A DNA stretch of 64,000 nucleotides, taken from positions 216,891,982-216,955,981 of the forward strand of contig CP136063.1 of assembly GCA_032622095.1 (NCBI GenBank), read 5' to 3'. The notes beneath the pieces were generated by a model, which was not told the DNA's origin, did no database searches, and worked only from the letters and a program-made list of their open reading frames with translations. A program made the position numbers and the translations under genes. This DNA comes from Siphonodentalium dalli (lineage: Eukaryota > Mollusca > Scaphopoda > Gadilida > Siphonodentaliidae). Of this stretch, positions 1-10,689 are shown piece by piece. Position 1 is the first letter of the stretch. Each line of letters opens with the position of its first letter.

Positions 1-1010
1 TAAGGAACATGTCTGTGAAAATGGTTACCATTGTATTTACATTTATGTTTGTGTCTCTTTCAGATAAAACATCTGTCCAATTTATTGCATCGATCTCTGC
101 ATTCATATTTAATGAATCACCTTTGGTATAATTCCATACCTGACGAATGCATGTCTCTGATTTACGATTGGGTGTAAGTAGTTCTATGGTGGTCGCATAA
201 TGGTCCGAGTGGCCCAGATCAATAGTGGATGCGTTAACGAATGATAGAGTATCACTTAACAAAATTGGGTCGATCAAGGCCGAGGAGCTTCCAGTCACAC
301 GAGTTGGGTTGGTGATATCGTTCGTTAGATCCCATCTACTTTTTATATCGTGCAATGGTCCTGATTGTTTCAAAAGGTCACAATTTAAGTCACCGACAAT
401 AATCAGGGAGGGATTTATCGAAAGAGCGCTTTCAACAGAGGATTCTAGGTCTTTCCAATATGATTCTATACATTCTTTCTCAGATTGATAAGTCACACAT
501 AGCAGAATTTTTTGTTTCGAACCAATTTCGAACCAGAGTATTTCATCATCAAAGTCGAGGGATATGTTTAAATACGAGACCGTCAGCAAAGTAAATTGCT
601 AGACCACCTCCTCGTTCGTTTCTATCCAATCTAATTGGCCCCTGATAATTAGGAAGCAATATTTTTTCGCTTGGAAAACCAACATTTAAATGGGTTTCTG
701 TAAAACAAACAATATCATATTCATCAATATGCTCAGTTAGTTTTGACAATTTGTGTCTTAGACTTCGGACATTATAATGGAAAATTGATAATGTCTCCTT
801 CTCACGCGGACCTGGATTTTTATGCACGTCATTTCTCAAAATAATCAAAAGCATACTTATTAGAACTGTACGAACAAGTAATTTTTGCATGTGCCCGAAT
901 TTAGGTAATTTAATGTTTGAAGTATTACCACGCCCAGTTTTGGAAAATTTATCCACATTGCACATACTGGTACGTAAGTTGAAAAGCCCTATCGCCTGCC
1001 TATATTGCAC
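1..1010 (-). mobile_element. LINE ORF2 N-terminal part: apurinic-type endonuclease (EEP) domain, frameshifted, runs off the window
   Basis: This is the N-terminal part of a non-LTR retrotransposon polyprotein. Such endonucleases nick the target DNA to prime reverse transcription. Minus-strand frame 1010 to 549 reads FHYNVRSLRHKL, then FTETHLN (catalytic Glu) and a glycine-rich GGGLAIYF. The frame breaks at about 555-565, and a second minus-strand frame stays open to base 1. That frame carries GDLN (about 380-397), IDPILL, and LGHSDHY (about 200-211), the usual order of EEP catalytic motifs. One inserted or lost base explains the break. The reverse transcriptase should lie to the left, outside the window. 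No ATG precedes the first frame: codon 1008-1010 is GTG with a stop just upstream, and the first Met is residue 16. The 5' end may therefore be truncated. The clade looks CR1/L2-like, which is inference. A short plus-strand ORF at 225-488 is a shadow. Confidence 0.88.
807..830 (-). other. 2A-like ribosome-skipping motif DVHKNPGP
   Basis: Residues 61-68 of the LINE frame read DVHKNPGP. The 2A consensus is D-V/I-E-x-N-P-G-P; His here replaces the Glu. The motif follows a hydrophobic stretch (LLVRTVLISMLLIILR) and comes just before the endonuclease domain. 2A-like peptides are known at the N-termini of APE-type non-LTR retrotransposons of trypanosomes and several invertebrates. Skipping would release the endonuclease/RT protein with an N-terminal Pro. 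Whether the His variant is active cannot be seen from sequence. Confidence 0.75.
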
Positions 1011-2289
1011 TAGATTTTATGTCATGGCGGATTAAATTGGAAATAACTCACGTTGCTGTTTACAGGCAGGCAATGGGGTATTGTGTACGAAATCATATTC
1101 GTGACAGCGTTCGCTACAAGTGTGTTCGTTGGAAGAGTGTGATGAGTGGTGAGACAAACAATCATAAATTCGAAATACAAACAAAAAACAAGATACATGT
1201 ATATATAAATAAACATATATAAGTACATATTTTGCGTGATCATGAAAATGACACGCTTGTTCCCGGGTTGATTAATCACTATAAATTATGAAGCAAGCCG
1301 ATTATAAAGAATTCAGTATGTTAGAATTTATTTTGTGTTCGTTAGTCTTAGTGCCAATCGTGGTGGAATATATTGTATTATTACCTTTAGTCCCTCTACG
1401 ATTTAACTGGCATTTCAATTTCGATGAGAATGTCAAGTCGCATTATTTTAATTTCACATTATTTTGAAATACTTAATGTCTTTGAACTGGTCACAAAATG
1501 TACCCGTTTGGGACATTTGTACAGGCATACTAATTTGTGTGGGTTTTTTTGAGCAAATAGAGTTACCTCCTTCCTCTCGGCAAATAGGGTTTCCACCTTG
1601 ATCTATTCATTTGGGCCATAACACTCATATATTCGTTTATTATAAATGGTCATCGTTATGAGACTTCCCCAGTCATTTTGTAATACAGGGGAGGATGGGA
1701 TATTAATATAATAATATATTGGTAAACCAAATCCGGACATTTACGGGACCACCCCTACACACCCAACATACTCAAAGCCAGACCTAATGTACAGTCTCCC
1801 TTTAAATTCATATACGGTACATTTATAAAGCAAACACACATAATAATAGATATAATAATGAACATAATGAAAATGGCTGTGTCTGAAACTATTTTGGTAT
1901 CTGATTGTCGCATATAACTCCGATGTGTGCGGCCATGACCTTTAGTAGACGATGGTAAAATATGAGGAGGGATTGCATGTGAGTTGCTTATTTGTTATTT
2001 AGGTCAGGACACCTTTTGGTGGGACACGATATTTCAGGTCCATGCTTTGTCAATAAAGTGTCTGGAGCTGAGACTTGAGTAGAATATTCAAGTTTCTTTT
2101 TATTCTCCGGTTTTGTGCGTGCGTTCTAAATGTGTGATACTGGATGTATTACTGCACAGTCAGTAGACTGGGTGTATGACTGCATGGTGCAGTTTATACC
2201 AAATATGGACACTGAGATGGTATCCACATTTAATTTCGGACTTGTCTCGTGGTAGTGATTTCGTGAGTATGTCGGCACAAGTACAGGGG
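1011..2289. other. No gene recognised
   Basis: Moderately AT-rich sequence with only short ORFs (67 and 85 codons, antiparallel to each other at 1019-1279). These look like chance openings with low-complexity Tyr/Met/Ile runs. I see no repeat family shared with the rest of the window. Confidence 0.6.
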
Positions 2290-2480
2290 TTTGACAAGAT
2301 GATAGTAAATAAAAATATAATTTGTAATTTAATTTGAAATATAATTAAAACAATTAAAATAATTAAATAATTAAGTAATTAAATAATTTAATTTAATTAT
2401 TTAATAAAATAACTAAATAATTAAGTAATTTAAAATATATTTTGTACATTTGTATAATTTGTACATTTATTATTAATAGT
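2290..2480. repeat. AT-only low-complexity tract
   Basis: Nearly pure A/T sequence built from shuffled 'aattaaat', 'taattaag' and 'atttaatt' words. No period is clear enough to call a microsatellite. The stretch after it, to 2971, holds no recognised gene. Confidence 0.7.
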
Positions 2481-2971
2481 ATTTATTATCATTCTGACAA
2501 ACTCCTGTGGCACAAGCTGATGTGATTAGTACTTTGTGCGACCCACTGTAGATGCTTTTGACTGAGGGAAAGTATACCATATCACAGTAGCCATGGAACC
2601 CGACCAACAACTTCCCCCAATGAATCAATCAAAAATAACAACCACTGATTAATCAATTAAGGAAGCCATCGATCAAGTTTCACAATTCTACGACGGTTAG
2701 TGTTAGCCATATCCAATGATGCCGATACAAGTTTGCACACATGATTATATAATTTTGCTGCCCGTTACAGTTCTTTCATTGGTAATAGTAAGACTCACAT
2801 ATAACTGCATAAGAACCATAATATTACACACATTGTACATACTAAGTTATGCATATAGATCTGTGTAATCAAGTAATTGCTTAAATTTGTGTGGGGGTGG
2901 GGTGATGGTCCCTAAATTTCTTTTATTTATTAAAGATGTAGTTGTTTTGGCTTCCAGTCACAACATTAGTA

Positions 2972-3068
2972 TAAGGAGAATTAAAATAATTTATAAGCAT
3001 TTAGATATGTTGAACGTATGAAGGAGAATTAAAATAATTTATAACCATTTAGATATGTTGAACGTATG
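2972..3068. repeat. Tandem duplication, 49-bp unit x2
   Basis: The unit starting 'aaggagaattaaaataattt' at 2972 recurs at 3021 and differs at one base (ataagcat / ataaccat). The near identity indicates a recent local duplication. Confidence 0.9.
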
Positions 3069-3274
3069 ACATCTGTATCTTTTGGAATAATATATAAAAT
3101 ATAAATGTTGATAATAGGATCGTAGATATGTAGTGTTAGGGATTTTGTTCCTAACTGGACTATTATTTATTTAAATATCTATTTGTTATTGATTTATGTA
3201 TTTTTTTTAATTCTTATTATTATTATTTTTTTTTTTAACAATTACAATTCACAGACTGACACAGCTCATGTTAA

Positions 3275-3276
<2 letters not shown>

Positions 3277-3341
<65 letters not shown>
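3277..3341. repeat. (TA)n microsatellite, about 32 units
   Basis: Uninterrupted alternating TA from 3277 to 3341, flanked on both sides by other AT-rich low-complexity DNA (3155-3240 and 3341-3385). Confidence 0.95.
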
Positions 3342-3346
<5 letters not shown>

Positions 3347-3710
3347 ATTATATTTATTTATTATTTAAATTATTATTATTTTTTTTATTATACAATTCAT
3401 GATGTCATGAATGTCCGCTTAATTCTGACTTGAAAACAGATTTAATAAGAAGTGACTGGAAACCTAAATACACCCTTAGATGCTACATAATATTTTAATG
3501 TGATGGAACTTGTAATGGACAGCAAAAACACTAACATTTTATGCATAAAATTTATGTGAATCCGTATAATATGGTGGGGTGATGTTTACTAATTTTAATA
3601 TGTAATCTATATGCGACTTACATGATTTTGTATTCATACATACACATGTATGCATATGTACACATGCATACACACATCTGCATACACATTTGTACTCACA
3701 CATCCATCAA
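3342..3710. other. No gene; degenerate CA/TG microsatellite at 3637-3705
   Basis: AT-rich flank of the TA repeat, then a decayed run of 'catacaca' and 'tgtatgca' words just before the satellite array. No coding signal. Confidence 0.6.
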
Positions 3711-4680
3711 GTTGGGGGTTTAACCCAAACAGACTTAGTACAGTGTATAGCTTTATGGATTATGTGATGTATAGTAAATTCCATAAATAATTCTCAGAAT
3801 TGCTTACATTAAATTGGGGGTTTTACTCAAAACATGATGCATAATAAAATTCCACAATTAATTCTCAGAATTTATGGCACCAAGTTAGGGGGTTTTCCCA
3901 AACAGACTTAGTATAGTATAACTTTATGGATTATGTGATGTATAGTAAATTCCACAATTAATTCTCAGAATTTCTTACAATAAGTTGGGGGTTTTACTTA
4001 AACAGACTTAGTACAGTATAGCTTTATGGATTAGATGATGTATAGTAAATTCCTCAAATAAATCTCAGAATTTCTTTCAATAAGTTGGGGGTTTTACTCA
4101 AACAGACTCAGTACAGTATATCTTTATGGATTATGATGTATAGTAAGTTCCACAAATAATTCTCCGAATTTCTTACAATAAGTTGGGGGTTTTACTCAAA
4201 CAGACTCAGTACAGTATAGCTTTATGGATTATACGATGTATAGTAAATTCCACAAATAATTCTCAGAGTTGCTTACATCAAATTGGGGGTTTTACTCAAA
4301 CATGGTTTATAATAAAATTCCACAAATAATTCTCAGAATTTATGACACCAAGTTGGGGTTTTTACCCAAACAGACTTAGTATAGTATAACTTTATGGATT
4401 ATGTGATGTATAGTAAATTCTACAATTAATTCTCAGAATTTCTTACAATAAGTTGGGGGTTTTCCCCAAACTGACTTAGTACCCAAACAGACTCAGTACA
4501 GTATAGCTTTATGGATTATGTGATGTATAGTAAATTCCACATATAATTATCATAATTTCTTACAATAAGTTGGGGGTTTTACTCAAACAGACTTAGTACA
4601 GTATAGCTTTATGGATTATGTGGTGTATGATAAATTCCACAAATAATTCTCATCTGAAGTTTATGACATCAAGTTGGCAG
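3711..4680. repeat. Satellite-like tandem array, ~100-bp unit with a ~70-bp short variant
   Basis: The word 'gttgggggttttactcaaac' or a close variant begins units at 3711, 3812, 3883, 3983, 4084, 4182, 4282, 4352, 4452, 4568 and 4672. Most spacings are 98-104 bp. Units at 3812 and 4282 are only ~70 bp because they lack the 'cagacttagtacagtatagc' segment. These short units are 470 bp apart and flanked by similar long units, so the array has a higher-order period. Units end in 'attctcagaatttcttacaa'. It is non-coding. Confidence 0.93.
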
Positions 4681-5485
4681 ATTTTGCTCAGACATAAGTA
4701 TTGTATTATATCTTTATGAATTCTGTGATTGAGGTATGTGCCATAGCAACTTATTTGAGTCAACATATTTTGTATGGTACATATTTAGATTTTTGTAATG
4801 AGATGGGGTTCGTTAATTATTACCATATGTTATTATTGTACATAAAGTGATGAAATAGACATTATTCTGCCTAAGATATGACAGTTATTACAAAAACAAT
4901 GTAAACATAACATTGGTGTATACAATATGATGAAATGAATATTATATAATAGATTTATCTACATTTCTAATCAAATTATGCATAAAATTTGACAATATAT
5001 ATGCATACACTACAGTAGAATATTAGTGTTAGCAATATGTTCAGATATATTTCCTTATTGTATATGGACTATGACAGAGAGTTATCAAATGTTTTTTTTC
5101 TTCTTTTTTTCTCAGTTTTTGAGGAGTAAAGAAAATTTAATATCTTAATACATTCAGCAGTATTGCTAGTTTGAAAATTTTTAATATAGTAAAGACATAA
5201 ATGTTATTAATTGTCAAAAAATTACTATTTTTTATTGGATAATTGAGTGTTATCAATTATTCACTCAAAAAGAAAAAATAAAGAGCTTGCTAGCACATTT
5301 CCACTGTTTTAAATTTTATAACACTAGTATAGTATTTTGAGAAGCAATATATTGTCATTCTCAGGTTTAGCTGAAAGTGTTTATGCATAGTATAGTACGT
5401 TAGATAATTACTAAATTATTTGTTCCGTCTTGTATCTATGGCTACACTCTGATGGGGCTGTCATACAAATGTCAGTTTCTATGGC
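4681..5485. other. AT-rich stretch downstream of the ORF1 gene; T-tract at 5091-5117
   Basis: This is where an ORF2 would lie if the minus-strand ORF1 at 5486-6526 belonged to a complete LINE. No ORF or RT motif is visible. The T-rich tract 'gttttttttcttctttttttctc' region (A-rich on the minus strand) could be the remains of a poly(A) tail, which is inference. Confidence 0.45.
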
Positions 5486-6526
5486 CTAATAAGTGCCAGA
5501 CTCATCACCAGAGTATTCTGGAGGACCATCAGGGAGCTGCAAATCAATGTCTTTTGACATGTCAATCATTATTTTGGGCAGATCATCACCAAGTTTATAG
5601 AATATCTTTCCATCCCATGACCAGAAGGAATGCACAGCTCTTGTTTTTCTCAATCCCATCATCACTGTTGATATGTTTTTCAGTTTTTTTCTGGAAAGCA
5701 GAATATGCTCTTTCACATCGTGATCGACAAATCTGCATATTAAGTTTACTACTTTGATGTGTGTAGTATTATTTGAACGATTATTGTGTTTTATAGCTGA
5801 TACAGGATGAGCCCTAACAATGTCTCTTTTCTCTATATTTATATCCAGTTTTGTTTTGAGACAATCTATTATTTCTTCTTTTGATTTGATTTTTCTTGGA
5901 TCAGTTGTACCCTGTGGCACTGGGAAATTTAGAAATCTTAAGCTGTTTCTTCTGCCATACATCTCTGAGTCTTCGAATTTCATCTCCATTTTCTTTTCAA
6001 GTTCATCAATTTTGTTTGTTAGTTTAGTTTTTATGTTTTTTTGTTGTTTTAACTGGTCCTCCATATCTTTCATTTTCTTTTCACGGGTCAGCATAGAACT
6101 ATTTACATTTTTAACAATAATATCTGCCATGTCCTTCATTATTTTCTCAACTGCACTGCATACTCCTTCTGCAACCATAGCTTTTATTTCTTTTCCCAAA
6201 CATTCCATAGACATTCCAGATGCTGTATGCATTATATCACGACTGAAATCATCTGAGTTTTCTCTTCGTCTCTGTTGTCTAATTTCAAATGGGGAGGTAT
6301 CATCTTTTGTTTTCCTTTTATTTGGCTTTTCAACATTTGGAAAAGTTGTATTTATCTGAGAAGAATCATGAGCATCTGGCACCGTTTCTAGTATTTCATG
6401 CCTTATAGGAGCGCCATCATTGTTTTCAATAGCAGAAGAAATATTTGGGGTTGATGCTGCCTCTGACATATTTACATCGAAATTTGGTGACGTGTTTTCT
6501 TCTGACATTTTTTTCCGGCGAAACAA
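5486..6526 (-). CDS. Intact LINE ORF1-type RNA-binding protein (coiled coil + RRM-like), 346 aa
   Basis: The frame is open from ATG at 6526 to a stop at 5486. A second in-frame Met at residue 7 (MSEENTSP) is the more typical start. Residues 1-100 are polar, with a basic patch (RKTKDD...RQQRRREN, about 71-90). Residues 145-188 form a Lys/Glu-rich coiled coil with Met/Leu/Ile heptads. Residues 188-285 begin with YGRRNSLRFLNFP and continue through an acidic/basic RRM-like domain (DIVRAHPVS, HIKVVNLICR). Residues 286-320 resemble the short C-terminal domain of L1-type ORF1 proteins. This order (coiled coil, RRM, CTD) is that of ORF1p, which coats LINE RNA as a trimer. There is no RT downstream, and the gene stands alone. 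It could be a solitary retrocopy, a non-autonomous element, or a host-recruited protein. A plus-strand ORF at 5820-6359 is a shadow. Confidence 0.8.
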   Translation of the reverse strand: MFRRKKMSEENTSPNFDVNMSEAASTPNISSAIENNDGAPIRHEILETVPDAHDSSQINTTFPNVEKPNKRKTKDDTSPFEIRQQRRRENSDDFSRDIMHTASGMSMECLGKEIKAMVAEGVCSAVEKIMKDMADIIVKNVNSSMLTREKKMKDMEDQLKQQKNIKTKLTNKIDELEKKMEMKFEDSEMYGRRNSLRFLNFPVPQGTTDPRKIKSKEEIIDCLKTKLDINIEKRDIVRAHPVSAIKHNNRSNNTTHIKVVNLICRFVDHDVKEHILLSRKKLKNISTVMMGLRKTRAVHSFWSWDGKIFYKLGDDLPKIMIDMSKDIDLQLPDGPPEYSGDESGTY

Positions 6527-6714
6527 CTAATTTTTTATTTTACTTTCACCTTGGAATAATCTCATCGCTTCTTGTGTTGATTGTTCATGTATGTATACTC
6601 TTTGATCAGCTTGTTGTTTTCATGTTTTAACCCGGGAACTTCGCCTGCCTTTGTTTACACGATTTTACCCATTGGCGCCAACCGGAAGCATCGAATGATT
6701 CCACGGGCTTACGT

Positions 6715-6950
6715 GTGACATCCTTCTGAGATTCAGGCCTTCAGATCCTTCCTGAAATAATATGCAATGGAGTATCATAGGGTTGTTTTGGGATAAATTA
6801 TGTTTTGTTGTACATTAATGATATCCCCGATAATAAGTGTACATCGTTCCCGGACCGCCGCTCAAAGCATGCAGATCTCAAGAGTGACATCACCAAAGTA
6901 TATAAATGTAGATATAGCTTGGCAGGTCTTGGTAAAAATCCATGTTATCC
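6715..6950 (+). pseudogene. Possible reverse transcriptase scrap (VPQG to FADD region)
   Basis: One plus-strand frame reads NGVS*GCFGINYVLLYINDIPD, which parallels the RT segment (GVPQGSxLGPLLFxLYINDIP). It is followed by a weak 'ADLKSDITKVYK', reminiscent of FADDTKVY. The PQG and ADD residues are lost and one stop is present, so this is a decayed relic at best. The ATG-started ORF at 6800-7108 is in a different frame and looks accidental. Confidence 0.4.
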
Positions 6951-7104
6951 ATTTCCGTTCCCGAACGACAAAAACTAACATATTACTGACAGAAGACCCG
7001 AACCATCCAGCAATATTACGATCGGAGTTCAAAACAGATTTAGTACTCCATATAAATACGATTAGATTTCACAATGAAACGAATGGGGCAGTCGCCAAAG
7101 TAAA

Positions 7105-8160
7105 CTAGATGTGTGACTGTCCCAATGGGACTAAGGATACCCCCTGTGTTTTAAAAATATTAAGATGTTTCACATGTCAGTAAATATTTAGTTAAAATAA
7201 TAAAATAACAGTTCCCATTGCAGGTGCACAAACCTAACCGTAATTTTAAACCTATTGACCGAAAAATGTAGGAATAAAAGCTCGGACAAAATTATGCATT
7301 TTGCAAAAATGTTCCAAGTCGAAAAAGGGGAATAACTACACAAGAAAAGTCGGACAGACATCATAATCGCAGGTGGTACTAAATGGTACTAAATATCAGT
7401 GCCAAGACTTAAAAATGTAGAAATACAATTTCGGACAAAATTAGGCATGTTGCAAAAAAAAATTTAAGTCGAAAAAGGAGGATAACTCCACCAAAAAATG
7501 CCGGACAGACGTCATTATCGCAGGTGCACAGGTTCCCATGGTACTAAATGTCTGTGCCAAGTTAAAACAAAATTGACCGAAAAATGTAGGAATAAAAGCT
7601 CGGATAAAATTATACATGTTGCAAAAATGTTCCAAGTCGAAAAAGGGGAATAACTCCACAAGAAAAGTCGGACAGACATCATAATCGCAGGTGGTACTAA
7701 ATGGTACTAAATATCAGTGCCAAGACCTAAAAATGTAGAAATACAATTTCGGACAAAATTAGGCATGTTGCAAAAAAAAAATTAAGTCGAAAAAGGAGGA
7801 TAACTCCACCAAAAAATGCCGGACAGACGTCATAATCGCAGGTGCACAGGTTCCCATGGTACTAAATGTCTGTGCCAAGTTAAAACAAAATTGACCGAAA
7901 AATGTAGGAATAAAAGCTCGGATAAAATTATACATGTTGCAAAAAAAGGGGGAATAACTCCACCAAAAAAAGTCCGAAAGACGTCATAATCGCAGGTGCA
8001 CAGGCTCCCATGGTGGTAGATGCCTGTGCCAAGTTTCACGGAAATTGATCAAACATCGACTGAGAAAAACTCCGGACAAATTTGTGTCCACGGACGGACG
8101 ACGGACGGACGGACAAGCTGACTCCAGTATACCCCCTAACTTCGTTGCGGGGGTATAATA
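7105..8160 (-). mobile_element. Helitron2/Helentron-like non-autonomous element with internal dimeric tandem repeats
   Basis: Read on the minus strand, the 3' end is a GTCCCATTGGGAC hairpin, 10 bases, then CTAG followed by T. The 5' end is TATTATACCCCCGCAAC, with a second hairpin formed by the C5/G5 blocks at 8133-8154. The core holds alternating repeat types of ~155 bp. Type alpha is at about 7258, 7570 and 7885 ('aataaaagctcgga'). Type beta is at about 7411 and 7728 ('tagaaatacaatttcgga'). The alpha-beta period is about 318 bp. A GGACGGACGG-rich stretch precedes the 5'-end hairpin. No Rep/helicase is present. The design matches HINE-type elements, and also the bivalve 'pearl' type with core tandem repeats. 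Short ORFs inside (7441-8196) are repeat artefacts. Confidence 0.72.
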
Positions 8161-9896
8161 ACATGCTGCATGTATATACATCCAACCGTGTCGCATGTAT
8201 CATAATTGTCCGATTGCTGTGCTTAGTTGAGAGTTTTATTGGGTAATTTGCGATGTTCTACAAGTCGCCAGGAGCGCGAGTAGTCGATTAACTGCTCGTT
8301 GGTGTTTCTTTTTTTGCATATGCATGTATCAATGGTTTAATTGTCTCGAGTAGTGTCCCATATCCATATTGCTTTTGGGAGTTCGCATTCATTTCATAAT
8401 TATTTATGTTTATAAATAAAAGTAGAACAATGCATATGCGAAACGCCATTAGCATCTACTTCGGGGTGTTACACTGAGAGAAGAGAGAATAAGTTAACGA
8501 TAATCTGATGAAGGATATCCAAGTCATTGGATGCACGTGGAGGCAATTGTTGCAGAAATACGAGCCAACACCGAGACATACGTGATAATTTTGCTATAAA
8601 ATAGTTTTCTTTGATCACATCAGTTAATGGAGCTTTCCACAGATGTCAACCAAATAATTAGCAGATATATTCTACCAATCGCTTGCTTCGTTGAGAATTA
8701 ATTGCTCGTCCTGATTTTGATATCCACGCATTCTTTCAGTGTTCAATTGCTTAAATAAGGTATGAACTTGGACGTATCATTGTATATCGATAGCACTGTA
8801 AAATTAATTAAACTGTCTCTGCAGACGCCTTGTCGCCTAGCAACCGTAAGCTACCACTAAGGACTGCGTGAGAAGCTCCGTTGTATAGCAAGCGTACGTT
8901 CGTACCGTGCGGTATTGGCCGCATGTCTTGGTAGCATATACTAAAGTGGTATTGTTCTTAATATTTTTCTTACGATACAATGTAAAAGACTGTCGAATCA
9001 GGCGAACATATAGGATTGTTAATATCTACTCACATGACAGCACTGTAGACCTCGGAGCCAGGTTCCGTTATAGAATCTGTCTCAAGATCTCCGCTGAAAA
9101 ATATTTTTATTGGATTATTGACAATATTCAGCTTTTCGTGACCTTATTAAATTGATTACAATGTCTACTTTGACCACTTGACCACAGACAATGCCAAGGG
9201 ATATATACACATATATTTGGCTATTTTCATTAGCTAATATTCAGTACATGCGGAGACAAGAAGTGAACATATTAGGATGAAGGCCATGCATTGTTACTCA
9301 TAATATTATAGCCTCAAATTTGGCATAGCAAGTCAGTATCGTAGAAAGGGTCAGGCTACTACGAATCGGGCGGGTGGTTCGATCTTGTCAAGGACGCGGG
9401 ATATTAGGCAACAACTAAGCCCCTTCTTCATTGATGTAAAAGCCTATTTTGATAACAGATTTTCGTCCCAAAGTTGATATAATTGCTGCTTAGTGAATGA
9501 AAATTGCTATCTCGCTGTCGGCTGTCATTGTTTCTGAGACTCTTGTGTATGTTTAAAATGTGCATACACTGATTGTTAAGTCAGTATAAAAGTAGTTCAC
9601 GTAATCCATACCTATTATCACGTTTGCTATAATCAGGCAGACATCAGCACTTAATACTAATTCATCTTTGCATACGTTATGTTGTTTTATGGTAATAGTC
9701 CCTCCAAAATAGCATGCACTAGTTGGGTTAATGCGTTATATAATGCAACGTGTTTTTGCAAATATTATCTGTCAAACAGAGCCATGATTTCGGTTAGTAG
9801 ACAGAGTATAGACCATATAGTAGGATTCCTAAGCAAAATACTGCAGTGCGTTTTTATTATGTCAAGCTCTCAGATAACCGCGGCAAAAATCGTGTT
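8161..9896. other. No gene recognised
   Basis: Mixed-composition sequence with short unrecognised ORFs at 8907-9155 (82 codons) and 9679-9900 (73 codons). Neither has a conserved-looking motif. 'ggttcgatc' at about 9377 resembles a Pol III B box but has no matching A box or tRNA fold. Confidence 0.55.
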
Positions 9897-10242
9897 TTAA
9901 AGGTACTTGGCGGTGGTGGCCTTGGCGGTGGGTAACCTGTGAAAATATTTCCACCCGTCAAAAACCGCCACAAACAGAAAGAACAACAAAATGTAGACAT
10001 ACTTTATCCGTATACAAATAAGAAATATCGCATAAACAGTATGTTATTGTCATATATTTGACCATTGTTATGTAAACAAAAGCATAAAAAGTAACTTTTC
10101 TGGTGTTTGTTTACATTATGATGGTAAACATAAAGAGTGTTTATGCCATTTGTGTGTGATTAGCCAGCAGCATTGTGCTGTCTTCTGTAACACAATCAGG
10201 CTCTTGCTTAGGTAAAATAACTAAGGCCTCACGTGCCTTTAA
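9897..10242 (+). mobile_element. MITE family 1, internally deleted copy (346 bp)
   Basis: It starts TTAAAGGTAC and ends GTGCCTTTAA, with TTAA at both edges. Relative to the 502-bp copies it lacks the block between two 'aaagagcgt' boxes, which looks like direct-repeat recombination. It also lacks about 110 bp near the right end. The rest ('cacccgtcaaaaaccgccac', 'cagcattgtgctgtcttctg') matches the full-length copies closely. Confidence 0.9.
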
Positions 10243-10689
10243 ACAACTAATGTCTATATAATTAAAACATATCCACATTGTTAAGATAAACAGATGCTGT
10301 TATAGTACTATAACATACATTGGTTATAAAGGATAATGGTTTTGACCTTCAAACTGATAGTTTGACATTCACGAATGGGGCGCCTCTTTAACAATGTTGT
10401 AGTACATGGAGTTATATTATTGCAAAGGAGCAGCATGACCTTTTGACCGTTTCCCTGTCGCCCCTGAATAAATGGTGAAATAAGAACATTTGATGGCAGG
10501 TTTGCTGGTTTCTGTATAATTTTAAATATACTATTTTGACATTTTAAATGACAATGGTATATATTATAAACCTAATAGTAGAGGCCCTACATCATTTCGG
10601 GATTAATAGACATGTTAGAAACATTGTTCGAAATAATATCGGGATTGTTGCGACATGCCTGTTTTCGAAAGAAAAAAGTTTCCCTGCCA
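10243..10689. other. No gene recognised
   Basis: Unique-looking sequence. The 65-codon plus-strand ORF (10548-10745) overlaps the probable tail of the minus-strand RT relic and is not convincing. Confidence 0.5.

Noticed and set aside
225-488. Plus-strand 87-codon gene
   Set aside because: It lies opposite the EEP endonuclease frame and is a shadow of it.
3711-4680. CRISPR-like array
   Set aside because: Units are contiguous ~100-bp tandem repeats with no short identical repeat and unique spacer pattern, in a eukaryotic context.
5820-6359. Plus-strand 179-codon membrane-like protein
   Set aside because: Antisense of the ORF1p coiled coil; the Ser/Phe/Ile-rich translation is what an antisense Lys/Glu-rich frame gives.
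9361-9390. tRNA or tRNA-derived SINE head
   Set aside because: A B-box-like 'ggttcgatc' is present but there is no A box at the right distance and no cloverleaf.
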